Below, piece after piece: positions 22,849-31,502 of a stretch of DNA of 64,000 bases; positions within the stretch are counted from its first letter, which is position 1, and the number at the start of each line of letters is the position of its first letter. The DNA is from Flavobacteriales bacterium (GTDB lineage Bacteria; Bacteroidota; Bacteroidia; Flavobacteriales; Weeksellaceae): contig CAAGLV010000077.1 in NCBI GenBank assembly GCA_900770875.1, positions 7,478-71,477 on the forward strand. The letters run 5' to 3'. Both the position numbers and the translations under genes were made by a program. Below the pieces are notes generated by a model. It saw nothing but the letters and a program-made list of their open reading frames with translations. It did not search any database and had not been told where the DNA came from.

Positions 22849-23411
22849 TAATAATTTATACTGACGGTTATTCTGAGGTAGCTAAATATTCAGATACAGA
22901 AAAAAAATTCAAAGAGTTTAAAATAATAACTCAAGATGAATTAGAAGAACTGAAAAGCATAATAGGTATTAATAAAAACACAGAACAATTAATGCCTAGA
23001 AATATAGTTTCATATAAGGATATAAATAACTTCTCGTTTATAATAAAGAGAGGTTGGCAAAATCTTAAATTCTCAAAATTCCTTAATAAAGAAACTAACG
23101 AATATGAGTACAAAGAAATTTCCACTTACTTACCAGATTTATATGTAAAAGTCGTTCATAACGAACTTTACTTCTTGGTAAAGAAAAATAATAAATTATA
23201 CAAAAATCCATTACCAAATAACTTCTCTAACGGCTCTTTTTGTATCGGTTCAGCAGATAAAAGTTTTATCACTGAACAAGTACTATCTGAAAAAGTAGAG
23301 TTAATTATACGAATGTATATTGATTCTATCTTTAGCCATAAAGTAAATCATGAAGTTTTAGACGATTGGTTTAATGGAAAAATTAACTACAAAAAATTAG
23401 AAGAATTATGA
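22797..23411 (+). CDS. PRTRC system protein B-like, E2-like (Prok-E2_D) protein
   Basis: This 204-aa protein has features matching PRTRC-B. They are an N-terminal ASLIIIYTDGY strand, a central PDLYVKVVHNELYFLVKK strand pair, and NPLPNNFSNGSFCIG, equivalent to the family's P..N....G.VC.G. The Cys at residue 149 is the candidate thioester-forming residue. The family is grouped with prokaryotic E2-like folds. It is coupled to the E1-like gene by an ATGA overlap. The transfer activity is inference from family and context. Confidence 0.7.
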   Translation: MANISGKENISSNPASLIIIYTDGYSEVAKYSDTEKKFKEFKIITQDELEELKSIIGINKNTEQLMPRNIVSYKDINNFSFIIKRGWQNLKFSKFLNKETNEYEYKEISTYLPDLYVKVVHNELYFLVKKNNKLYKNPLPNNFSNGSFCIGSADKSFITEQVLSEKVELIIRMYIDSIFSHKVNHEVLDDWFNGKINYKKLEEL

Positions 23412-24121
23412 TACATGTTAAACATAAATCATTATCTATTCATAATAGATACCACGATTTTAATATAGCTTTAATTGGTTGTGGTGGTACAGGAAGTGCA
23501 ATAGCAGAAGAAATAGGAAGATTACATTATTCTATGGTATATTCTGATATGCCAGGTGTTAAACTTCATATTATAGATCCTGATAAAGTAGAAAGTAAAA
23601 ATATTGGTAGACAGAAATTTTACGCTAACAATATAAACAAATACAAAGCAGAAGTTTTAACACAAAGATTATCTCGTAATTTCCTTATGCGAAATGTATT
23701 CTCTCATTGTTCTAAAATAGAGGATATATCAAATGGATTAAAACAAACATTTGATATTGTTATTTGCTGTGTAGATAACTATAAAGCACGCAGATATATT
23801 TACGATGTTTTTTCAGAAAAATATATTCTTGATATCGGAAACGAAAAAGACTTCGGACAAATATTTTTGTCTAAGAAAAATGAGCTTAAACATACATTCG
23901 ATGTATTTGGAATAGCAGAATCCAATAAGCAAAATAAAGAGTCTAATTATCGTTGTGGATATGCAGATCAATTTGAAGAACAAGGACTTTATATCAATTC
24001 TTTGCTTTCAATATATGCAGCAGAATTGCTTAAAGATTTTCTTACAAAAGATACCATAGATTACAACTGTATCTTTGTGAACTTAAAAGATAAAACAACA
24101 ATAAAAGCTTTTAAAGAATGA
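23408..24121 (+). CDS. ThiF/E1-like adenylyltransferase of the PRTRC type
   Basis: This 237-aa protein has the E1-superfamily Rossmann fold: GCGGTGS (24-30), IIDPDKVESKNIGRQ (55-69, with the Asp, Asn and Arg that bind ATP), and the crossover segment CCVDNYKARRY (120-130). A Cys at residue 183 in YRCGYADQFEEQGLYINSLL matches the conserved C-terminal segment of PRTRC-type ThiF proteins and may be the acceptor cysteine. Such enzymes adenylate the C-terminal Gly of a ubiquitin-like partner, here probably the 68-aa protein at 21764. The next gene overlaps by 4 bp. Confidence 0.85.
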   Translation: MIHVKHKSLSIHNRYHDFNIALIGCGGTGSAIAEEIGRLHYSMVYSDMPGVKLHIIDPDKVESKNIGRQKFYANNINKYKAEVLTQRLSRNFLMRNVFSHCSKIEDISNGLKQTFDIVICCVDNYKARRYIYDVFSEKYILDIGNEKDFGQIFLSKKNELKHTFDVFGIAESNKQNKESNYRCGYADQFEEQGLYINSLLSIYAAELLKDFLTKDTIDYNCIFVNLKDKTTIKAFKE

Positions 24122-24309
24122 AAAAAGAAATAGGAAAGAAAGTTACTTTCAGAGGAACAGCAACTTACAACCATAGTGAAGATAGATGTGATTCTACAAA
24201 CTCAAGAGGTAGTAATGAAGATGTGATTACCAAAGTTTTTACTCATGGTGTAAGAACTAAAAAAAACGGATACGTTAATAATAAAAGAATTTTAAACATA
24301 GAAGAATAA
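24118..24309 (+). CDS. Unknown 63-aa basic protein
   Basis: This small Lys/Arg- and Ser-rich protein (KKVTFRGTATYNHSEDRCDS) is coupled to the ThiF-like gene by an ATGA overlap. It may be part of the same cassette. No family was recognised. Confidence 0.5.
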   Translation: MKKEIGKKVTFRGTATYNHSEDRCDSTNSRGSNEDVITKVFTHGVRTKKNGYVNNKRILNIEE

Positions 24310-24348
24310 AAAAGATTTTTTTTTTAAGTGATATAAAATAAAACTAAA

Positions 24349-24627
24349 ATGATTAAAGCAGAAATAACATCAAGAAAAGTTTGGAACGGAGAATTGTCTA
24401 TCCAAGAAAAAGAGTTCAACGATGAACAGCATTTAAATAACTACATAAAAGCTATTATTCGAAATGGTAATTTAAAATACAAATATGTTAACCATAGGAT
24501 TATCCACGCGAACGAAAAAGCTATGTTTAATCTAAATCAAATGCAAAGAGTTTTTGATTTAGCAAAAGAAAATAAATATTCTTCATTAAGAGAATTGATC
24601 GCCGAAGAATTTAAACTAAAAATATAA
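24349..24627 (+). CDS. Unknown 92-aa protein
   Basis: This small basic protein has a beta-then-alpha pattern and a helical end (MFNLNQMQRVFDLAKEN). Its stop overlaps the start of the helicase-methyltransferase gene, so it is likely co-translated with it. No family was recognised. Confidence 0.55.
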   Translation: MIKAEITSRKVWNGELSIQEKEFNDEQHLNNYIKAIIRNGNLKYKYVNHRIIHANEKAMFNLNQMQRVFDLAKENKYSSLRELIAEEFKLKI

Positions 24628-27377
24628 TGAAGAAGAATAAGCTTAAAATAGATATTGCCAATCAATTAGCTTTCGATTTCGATTTTATAGAGGTTATGAC
24701 AGAGGAAGAAGCTTCCTTTGTAGAACCTATAACAGAAGAAGAAATTAAAACTTGGGAATTTGTTTATGGAGATAAAGATAACGTCCATATTCAATTCCCA
24801 TTTTTGCGTTGGCATCAAGCAGAAGATATCGCAAGATGCGAAAAGCGATTCTTTATTGATAAAGGAAAAGGTGTTCAAGTAACTAACGGCACCGGAGTTG
24901 GTAAAACTTATTTAGGTCTAGGATTAGCTAATAGATTCTATTACAAAGGAATGAAGAACATTCTTATAGTTGTGCCTACTGACAAAAAAATTAAAGATTG
25001 GATTAGAGATAATGCAAGGTTTTTCGATACAGAAGTAAGACAATTAAAAGATACTATATCAGTTCCTTTAAACCATGAAGGACAACCTGGAATAGTTATA
25101 ACAACTTACTCTAACTTTTACCAAAATGAAAAGTTAACTGAATACGATTGGAGTTTATTAATTTATGATGAATCGCATAAACTCCAAGAAAATTCAAAAG
25201 GAGAAAATACTGTTTATCAAGACCAACATAGGAAACTAGCTAAACTTCCATCTACTTGGAGAAAGAAAAATGTTATAGAACCAGAAAATGGTTTTGATTA
25301 CATTTCGAGTTTATCCGTAGAAGTACGCGAAAAAATGTTATTTGATTACACTCAAAGAACGAAAGTTTTATTCTTATCAGCTTCACCATTTGCTTACATC
25401 TTTAATACTGAAATTGGAGACGGTTGCTTATGGAATATAAGAGAAAATTATTCTTTAGAAAGTAATAATGATATTTGGAACTCTTATAGTGTTGGTTATA
25501 ATATGCCTGATCGTTATAATAAATTCTTTATAGAGAATTTTGGATATAAAATGAGAATAAACAAATTAACTAAACCTGATAGCGGAATTGATTTGTGTTT
25601 AATGGAAAGATTATTCTTTGAAAAGTATAATAAATTAGGAGTTATTTTTGGCCGACAAATCGAAGTTGATAAAGATTATTCTCGAGAATTTGTTTTATTA
25701 AATTCCGAAGTAGGACAAAAAATCGACGAAGGTTTGTCTGTATTTGAAGATTTTAAATTTAAAGAGAAGTACAGAGTGCTGCCTTTAATAATTAATAAGA
25801 AGATTAATTACTTATACAAAAATCAATTATTAGAATCCTTAAAATCTAAGCTTATTATTCCTAGAATACAAAAGCATTTAGATTTAAATAGAAAAGTAGT
25901 TTTATTCCATGATTATAATAATTCCGAAGTAGGACATCCTTTCCACTTCTTAGATAGAGATATTTGGTTACTAGATGATGTTTCCGTAGAGAATTACGGA
26001 TACAAATATCGAGAAGAAGTAATTCAATTTGAACAAGAATATAAGCACCTTGTAGAAATTAATATTAGCGATGATTTATCTAATGCACCAGGAGAACTTT
26101 TAAAAGCTTTTGGTTCAAAAAGAGTTGCTATTTTCAACGGAAAAATTCCTACTAAGAAAAGAGGAATATTAAAAGATGCTTTTCAAGATGATTTATCAGG
26201 AATTGATATTATCTGTGTTCAAAGGCAAGCTGGAAAAGAAGGAATAGATCTACATGATACAACAGGTGTTTATCAAAGAGTATTGATAGATTTAGGATTA
26301 CCTCGTAGACCAACAGATTCTATTCAATGTGAAGGTAGGACTTATAGAGATGGTGTAATGTCAAATGCTATTTGGGAATATGCTATCATTAATACTATTT
26401 TTGAATCAAACTGTTTTTCTTCTGTAATTTCAGAGAGAGCTTCTACTGCTGAAAATTTAGCAATGGGAAATAAAGCTCGTAATTTAAAATCAGCTTTTAA
26501 GCAAGGATATATAGATTATAATAATGAAGAACCTAACCTATCTCAAGGTATTGGAGGTAAAGAAAAAGATTTCAGTTATAATACTATGTCTGAATTCGAT
26601 TTAACAGTCGCATTATACTACACTAATCAAAAGAAAAATTCTAAGAATAAGTCTTCCGAAGGAGAAGATTATTATGCTACACCAGAACCGTTAGGTTATA
26701 AAATGGTTCAATGGTTGGATATTAGACCTGATGAAAGAGTTTTAGAACCTTCAGCAGGACATGGAGCTATCGCTAGATTCTTTCCGGGCCATTCTACTAA
26801 TTATGCAATAGAACCCTCAAGAGAATTAATGGCTAAACTAAAGTTAAATTGTGATCAAATCAATGAAGATAATTATCATTATCATAGATTTGAGGATTTA
26901 GATTCTTCAAACAAATTTAACAAAATAGCTATGAACCCACCTTTTGGAGTTGGAGGTAAATTAGCTTTTGAACATTTGTACAAAGCTATAAGCGATCATT
27001 CCTATACTTATGGGAATTTAAATTCAAGAATCATTTGTATAGTTCCAGAATCAAAAGGAATTGAAAAAGGTCTTGAGAGAATGTTTGACGAAGAATATAT
27101 TAAAAAAGAATCAACAAATTATGAACGAACAAAACGATTAAATGTTATTAAAACAATTAAGCTTTCAGCAGAGATATTATTACCTTCGGTTACTTTTAAT
27201 AGGGCAGGAACAAGTGTATTATGTAAAATATTAATATTTGATAAAATCAATCAGTATAATGAGAACAGAACTAAATCTGTTTACGATTTTAGACATATTG
27301 ATAAGATTGAAGATTTATTCAAAGAAATTGACGATCTACATATTCCAACTTTCATCCCTTACGTAGACGAAGATTAA
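24627..27377 (+). CDS. SF2 (SNF2-like) helicase fused to N6-adenine-type methyltransferase
   Basis: This 916-aa protein has helicase motifs in its first two-thirds: Walker A GTGVGKT (88-94), IVVPT, DESHKL (Walker B), LSASP (motif III), and the late motifs GIDLHDT and QCEGRTYRDG. The C-terminal third is a class I methyltransferase with ATPEPLG, VLEPSAGHGAIA (AdoMet-binding motif I) and the catalytic NPPFG motif (about residue 771), as in N6-adenine methyltransferases. The fusion resembles restriction-type or anti-restriction enzymes that track and modify DNA. In this phage it could remodel replication forks and methylate its own genome. No nuclease motif was seen. It is followed 14 bp later by the replicative helicase. 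Confidence 0.85.
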   Translation: MKKNKLKIDIANQLAFDFDFIEVMTEEEASFVEPITEEEIKTWEFVYGDKDNVHIQFPFLRWHQAEDIARCEKRFFIDKGKGVQVTNGTGVGKTYLGLGLANRFYYKGMKNILIVVPTDKKIKDWIRDNARFFDTEVRQLKDTISVPLNHEGQPGIVITTYSNFYQNEKLTEYDWSLLIYDESHKLQENSKGENTVYQDQHRKLAKLPSTWRKKNVIEPENGFDYISSLSVEVREKMLFDYTQRTKVLFLSASPFAYIFNTEIGDGCLWNIRENYSLESNNDIWNSYSVGYNMPDRYNKFFIENFGYKMRINKLTKPDSGIDLCLMERLFFEKYNKLGVIFGRQIEVDKDYSREFVLLNSEVGQKIDEGLSVFEDFKFKEKYRVLPLIINKKINYLYKNQLLESLKSKLIIPRIQKHLDLNRKVVLFHDYNNSEVGHPFHFLDRDIWLLDDVSVENYGYKYREEVIQFEQEYKHLVEINISDDLSNAPGELLKAFGSKRVAIFNGKIPTKKRGILKDAFQDDLSGIDIICVQRQAGKEGIDLHDTTGVYQRVLIDLGLPRRPTDSIQCEGRTYRDGVMSNAIWEYAIINTIFESNCFSSVISERASTAENLAMGNKARNLKSAFKQGYIDYNNEEPNLSQGIGGKEKDFSYNTMSEFDLTVALYYTNQKKNSKNKSSEGEDYYATPEPLGYKMVQWLDIRPDERVLEPSAGHGAIARFFPGHSTNYAIEPSRELMAKLKLNCDQINEDNYHYHRFEDLDSSNKFNKIAMNPPFGVGGKLAFEHLYKAISDHSYTYGNLNSRIICIVPESKGIEKGLERMFDEEYIKKESTNYERTKRLNVIKTIKLSAEILLPSVTFNRAGTSVLCKILIFDKINQYNENRTKSVYDFRHIDKIEDLFKEIDDLHIPTFIPYVDED

Positions 27378-27392
27378 TACACAAAAAATAAA
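27377..27392 (+). repeat. Leader repeat copy 5 (ATACACAAAAAATAAA)
   Basis: A perfect 16-bp copy placed so that its final A is the first base of the DnaB-type helicase ATG. It fills the entire gap after the upstream stop. Confidence 0.55.
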
Positions 27393-28768
27393 TGAATTAC
27401 GATTATAAAGCGAGAGATTTAGTTGAAAAACATATTATAGCATGCGGTCTATCTTATGTTAATGAAGAACTTATAATAAACTCTTTTAAAACGGATTTAA
27501 AAGAAGAATACTTCCATAATCCATTCACAAGAGAAGTAGCAAAGATATTAATCATAATGTATAAAGAAGGCAAGGTACCTACTTTAGAATACGTTACTGC
27601 TAATCGAAGTGATATGTATAGAGAGAGTTTTATTGAAGGAACTTCCGAACGAGAAACTTACGAAGCATTCTTCGTAGATTTAGTTTCCATAGCTCAATTA
27701 GCTTCTACAAAAGCAAGGTTTGAAACCGACCTTTTTATGCTAAAAGAGTTTGTACTTATAGATTATTGGAATAACCAAGCAAATAATATTATTAATAGCC
27801 ATTGGAATAATAGAGATGTTTTAATAGTTAGTGATAATATTATTAACGGCTACAATAATCTAATGAAAGAAATTACGTACTCATATTCTGCGGAAGATGA
27901 AGTGCAAACTATTGATGATATAAAACAAATTGCATTAAAAAAAATAAATGAAAGAAACGCTGGTATAGATACCACAATTAAATTAGGACACACATATTTA
28001 GATAATCACGTAGGAGGTTTTGGAGGATCAGAATTTATTATTATCGGAGGTCGACCTGGTATGGGTAAGACTGCTTTTGGTTTAGCTATGGCTAAAAAGC
28101 TTTCAATAGAAGGAGGACGAAAAGGAGCTTATTTTACTTTAGAAATGTCTAAAGAGCAACTTCTTAATAAATACGCGTCTAACGCTCTTAATATTGAATA
28201 TAGTAAGCTTAAAAGCTATAATATAGACCAAGCTACTATGAATAGATTATTCGGTTATTATGAGTATATCGAATCACGTAATTTAGATATTTTATTCACA
28301 AGTAATTTAGATAAAATATCAAATACGATTAAGACAGGCGGATATGATTATGTAATTGTTGATTACTTACAATTAATCACCACTACTGAATCATTCCAAT
28401 CAAGAGAGCAGCAAGTATCTCATATATCAAGAACTCTTAAGAATTTAAGTAGACAATTAAATATTCCATTGATTGCATTATGTCAATTAAAGAGGGTTAC
28501 AGGTAGACCGAACTTAACGGATTTAAGAGAATCAGGTTCGTTAGAACAAGATGCTGATACTGTCATATTCCCTTATAGACCTGCATACGATAATAAAGAT
28601 GCTCAAGCATGGGAACATGGTAACGTTGAGTTATTATTAGAGAAATGTAGAAGTTCTGGAACTGGTTTGTTTAATGGATATATGGATCTTACTGCTTATG
28701 AAATATTAGATTTTCCTATCATAAATTACGAGCAATGGCAAGACTTTCTTAATTCAAAAAAGTATTAG
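27392..28768 (+). CDS. dnaB: DnaB-type replicative helicase
   Basis: This 458-aa protein has a small N-terminal domain (residues about 1-110) and a RecA-fold ATPase. Walker A is GGRPGMGKTAFG (219-230), with GAYFTLEMSKEQL, Walker B VIVDYLQL, and the DnaB late signature TDLRESGSLEQDADTV. It would form a hexamer that unwinds DNA at the phage fork. No primase or DNA polymerase gene lies in this window, so partners are encoded elsewhere or by the host. The leader repeat sits on its start and a terminator follows it. Confidence 0.92.
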   Translation: MNYDYKARDLVEKHIIACGLSYVNEELIINSFKTDLKEEYFHNPFTREVAKILIIMYKEGKVPTLEYVTANRSDMYRESFIEGTSERETYEAFFVDLVSIAQLASTKARFETDLFMLKEFVLIDYWNNQANNIINSHWNNRDVLIVSDNIINGYNNLMKEITYSYSAEDEVQTIDDIKQIALKKINERNAGIDTTIKLGHTYLDNHVGGFGGSEFIIIGGRPGMGKTAFGLAMAKKLSIEGGRKGAYFTLEMSKEQLLNKYASNALNIEYSKLKSYNIDQATMNRLFGYYEYIESRNLDILFTSNLDKISNTIKTGGYDYVIVDYLQLITTTESFQSREQQVSHISRTLKNLSRQLNIPLIALCQLKRVTGRPNLTDLRESGSLEQDADTVIFPYRPAYDNKDAQAWEHGNVELLLEKCRSSGTGLFNGYMDLTAYEILDFPIINYEQWQDFLNSKKY

Positions 28769-28794
28769 AATTGGTAAATAAATAGTATCTTTCG

Positions 28795-28818
28795 GCTGTT
28801 ATTATAACAGCTTTTTTT
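28795..28818 (+). terminator. Terminator after the DnaB-type helicase
   Basis: GCTGTTA (28795-28801) pairs with TAACAGC (28805-28811) around TTA, followed by seven T. The T-run ends 1 bp before the next start codon. Confidence 0.85.
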
Positions 28819-29136
28819 ATGTCAAAAAAAATAGAAACTTTAACCAATGTAGACTTTGCTAAAAAGTTTAGTAAGAGTCTAAAAAAAGAAGGCTTTAATA
28901 TCTCATTAGAAGATGCTAAAGCTATTTCAAGAATCTTTATTGATACACTTGTAAACGAATACATCAAACTAGGTAAAAATATTACATTCCCTCGGTTTGG
29001 TACGTTTACTTGTCGTTTCAAAAAACTAAGTGATTTCCATTTATCAAGAGATAAAAAAGGAACATCTCTAAATGTAAAATTTGTTTTATCGGAAACTTCT
29101 AAAGCTTTCTTTAAAAAAATTTATGGAAAAGATTAG
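28819..29136 (+). CDS. HU/IHF-family DNA-bending protein
   Basis: This 105-aa protein has the HU/IHF layout: two N-terminal helices (residues 10-45), then the signature beta region ITFPRFGTFTCRFKKLSDF with its G.F, and a DNA-contacting arm (RDKKGTSLNVKF). IHF-like genes are usual in crAss-like genomes. It would bend and compact DNA for replication or packaging. The next, possibly partner, gene starts inside its last codons. Confidence 0.85.
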   Translation: MSKKIETLTNVDFAKKFSKSLKKEGFNISLEDAKAISRIFIDTLVNEYIKLGKNITFPRFGTFTCRFKKLSDFHLSRDKKGTSLNVKFVLSETSKAFFKKIYGKD

Positions 29137-29518
29137 GTCTGATTTAAGTAAATTTTACCAACGATGTGATTATGAATCTAAATTCTTAACAAAAGAAGAA
29201 TTGGACGAAATAGCTAATAAAGTTTATGATGATATAGACTTTCAAAGAAATGTAAAAGAAACATCTGAAGCTATTAATATTCCAATAGAAATTTGTGATG
29301 TAGTAATAAAACAATACATAAGAAGTGTATTAGGTTTTATGTTTAAAATTCATAAGTACAAAATCGTAATAACAATCTATGGACTTATGTTTATCGATAT
29401 TTCGAATACTATTTTTCAAGAAGATAGTAAATACTTCTATAAGAAGTATAAGAGTATAAGTAAAGAGTTACGTAAGTCCATTACCAAAACTAAAAATAAT
29501 AACAAATTAAAATTTTAA
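29123..29518 (+). CDS. Possible divergent IHF-like partner
   Basis: The start ATG at 29123 (MEKIRSDLSKFYQRCDYESK) was chosen because it overlaps the IHF stop by 14 bp; an earlier in-frame start would lie deeper in that gene. The 131-aa product has two helices followed by a hydrophobic strand region (KIVITIYGLMFIDIS) and a basic C-terminus, the rough layout of an IHF subunit. Crass-like genomes often carry two adjacent IHF-like genes. The match is weak and function is inferred. Confidence 0.5.
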   Translation: MEKIRSDLSKFYQRCDYESKFLTKEELDEIANKVYDDIDFQRNVKETSEAINIPIEICDVVIKQYIRSVLGFMFKIHKYKIVITIYGLMFIDISNTIFQEDSKYFYKKYKSISKELRKSITKTKNNNKLKF

Positions 29519-29521
29519 AAG

Positions 29522-30907
29522 ATGAACAATTCAAACTTTAATCAAAACGGAAATCAAAATTTCAATCAACAAGGATACGCTCCTCAACAAAATCAAGGTT
29601 ATCCACCACAACAAGGATATCCTCAAAATAATCAGTATATGAATCAAGATCCGAATCAAGGATATAATCCTCAAGGTCAAGTACCACAGCAACAGTATCA
29701 ACAGCAGATGCCACCACAGCAACAATATCAACAGCAAGCGCCGCAACAGCAGATGCCACAAGGTAATGTAACTGGGTTTACTGCTGCGGAAGCGGGAGTG
29801 CAACCTGCATTCAATAATAACAATGAGAATTACGAACGTAATCCTGATGTTTATAATGTTCCTGACGGACAGAATATTGGTAGAATTTATAAAGTTGTAG
29901 ATTTAGGTAGCCATCCTGGTTATCAAAATCAAGGACTTTTAAGAAAATTAAGAATCTCTTTTGAGTTCCCTCAATATTGCCAAAGATTTAATTTAAAATC
30001 GGAAGAATTTAAACCATCTGCTGTTCATTACGATGTAGCGTTTTTCACATCTTCTAAATCTAAGTTAAGAAAATTGATTAACGCTTCAGTAGGAAGAACG
30101 TTATCTGATGATGAAGCTAAAGTATTTAACTATGCTGAATTATTAGGTAAAATGTTATTACTTACTATTCAGAATAAAGTGAGTTCTCAAGGAAACGTAT
30201 TTAGTAATGTTATTGATTTCGCTCAAGCCAATCCAAATGTAGTTGTAATTCCACCAGCATTTACTGATCCAAATACACCAAGAAATAATTATACTTGCTT
30301 TGCTATTGGTCCGAATTGCTCTAATCTATTAAATGAAAGTTTCGCTAACTTAACTTTAAAGGATAGAAAGGATATTATTAAATCTACAGAAGCAGAAGCT
30401 TTCTTAGCAAATGGAGGAATTGTTTTTAGAAATAAAAATAATGAAAAAGATAATTTCTATAATAAAGAACTTGCTGTAACTTCAAGTCAATATAATAATC
30501 AAAACTTCCAGCCACAGGGTAATTTCCCTCAGCAACAAGTTCCTCAACAGCAATACCAACAGCAGATGCCACAACAGCAGTATCAACCACAAGCACCACA
30601 AGGGCAACAGCCTAATTATGGAGCTTTCGGTCAATCTGCTCAACAAGCTATGCAAGAGCAATATCAACAGCAAGCGCCGCAACAGCAGTATCAGCCACAA
30701 GGTAATTTCCCTCAAGAAATACCTCAGCAAAATAATCCGGCAATGCAAGCTCCACAAGGAATGCAACCAAACGTAAATCCAGCTATGCAACAAGCTGCTC
30801 AAGTTTATGATAACCAACAACAGCAGTATCAACAAGAACCACCTTTATCTCAACAACCTGGTTCTGGATTTTCAATGGGTAATGGAGAAGATGATTTACC
30901 ATTCTAA
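29522..30907 (+). CDS. Single-stranded DNA-binding protein with Gln/Pro-rich arms
   Basis: This 461-aa protein has two low-complexity Gln/Pro/Asn-rich arms (about residues 1-85 and 320-440) with repeated QQQYQQQ/PQQ units, flanking a globular core (about 100-315). The last residues, NGEDDLPF, are the acidic tip typical of SSB proteins, used to recruit replication and repair partners. Gln/Pro-rich linkers are known in SSBs, but two such arms are unusual and suggest condensate-forming behaviour. It sits among DnaB, IHF and Dda-type genes. I call it SSB from tip, context and composition; the core fold was not verified. Confidence 0.78.
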   Translation: MNNSNFNQNGNQNFNQQGYAPQQNQGYPPQQGYPQNNQYMNQDPNQGYNPQGQVPQQQYQQQMPPQQQYQQQAPQQQMPQGNVTGFTAAEAGVQPAFNNNNENYERNPDVYNVPDGQNIGRIYKVVDLGSHPGYQNQGLLRKLRISFEFPQYCQRFNLKSEEFKPSAVHYDVAFFTSSKSKLRKLINASVGRTLSDDEAKVFNYAELLGKMLLLTIQNKVSSQGNVFSNVIDFAQANPNVVVIPPAFTDPNTPRNNYTCFAIGPNCSNLLNESFANLTLKDRKDIIKSTEAEAFLANGGIVFRNKNNEKDNFYNKELAVTSSQYNNQNFQPQGNFPQQQVPQQQYQQQMPQQQYQPQAPQGQQPNYGAFGQSAQQAMQEQYQQQAPQQQYQPQGNFPQEIPQQNNPAMQAPQGMQPNVNPAMQQAAQVYDNQQQQYQQEPPLSQQPGSGFSMGNGEDDLPF

Positions 30908-31305
30908 TGATTGTTAAATCTGCAACTATAAAGCTAAACGACGATGGTTCGTTTAGCTTTATTACCTCAAGAGAAGAGGAATCGTTTAAAAGAACAATAT
31001 CTGCTTTAACTAAAAAAGGAACATTTAAAGCAGAGCTTACATTAAATTTAATTTATGAAGAATCTACACAAAGACAATGCAATTTATTTAAAATGATTTG
31101 TCGTAAAATAAGTGAAGCTTCAGCTATGTATGATTATAACATAGTTTATTCCTCAATACTTCAATACTTTGGATATAATAATATAGAGGATTTTCCTAAA
31201 GATAAGTTTAATGATTTGTTAGAAATTTCTATAATGACAGCTCGTGAAGCTTTCGGAGTAGAAATTAAGATTAACCCTGAAAATCATCATGTAGAAATTT
31301 TATGA
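30907..31305 (+). CDS. Unknown 132-aa replication-block protein
   Basis: Its start overlaps the SSB stop by 1 bp. It has a beta-rich N-terminus and a helical middle (QRQCNLFKMICRKISEAS) followed by an acidic strand end. The placement is like NinB-type or single-strand annealing helpers, but I see no diagnostic motif and do not assign it. Confidence 0.6.
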   Translation: MIVKSATIKLNDDGSFSFITSREEESFKRTISALTKKGTFKAELTLNLIYEESTQRQCNLFKMICRKISEASAMYDYNIVYSSILQYFGYNNIEDFPKDKFNDLLEISIMTAREAFGVEIKINPENHHVEIL

Positions 31306-31502
31306 TAAAAATCCTATCTATGATAGTATGTGTCGCAAGGATATCAACTATCTGGATTAAAAATCCATTGACAAAGAAAATTTTAATAACTATTAGCCAA
31401 TTAGCCTTAACATCAATAATTTTAAAGAAAAATGAAAATAGAGTTCAATCAATTAACAGAAGAACAGAAGATAGGAGTACAGAGAATAAAAGAGTTTGTT
31501 AA
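31302..31502 (+). CDS. Small possible membrane protein overlapping the helicase start
   Basis: An ATGA overlap with the previous gene supports translation, and the first 45 residues are hydrophobic with two possible spans. The last third runs inside the helicase gene in another frame. It may be real or the remnant of a gap between genes. Confidence 0.25.
   Translation: MIKILSMIVCVARISTIWIKNPLTKKILITISQLALTSIILKKNENRVQSINRRTEDRSTENKRVC

Noticed and set aside
29531..30835. Long minus-strand Leu-rich frames opposite the SSB-like gene
   Set aside because: They are the antisense shadow of the Gln/Pro-rich repeats and have no other support.
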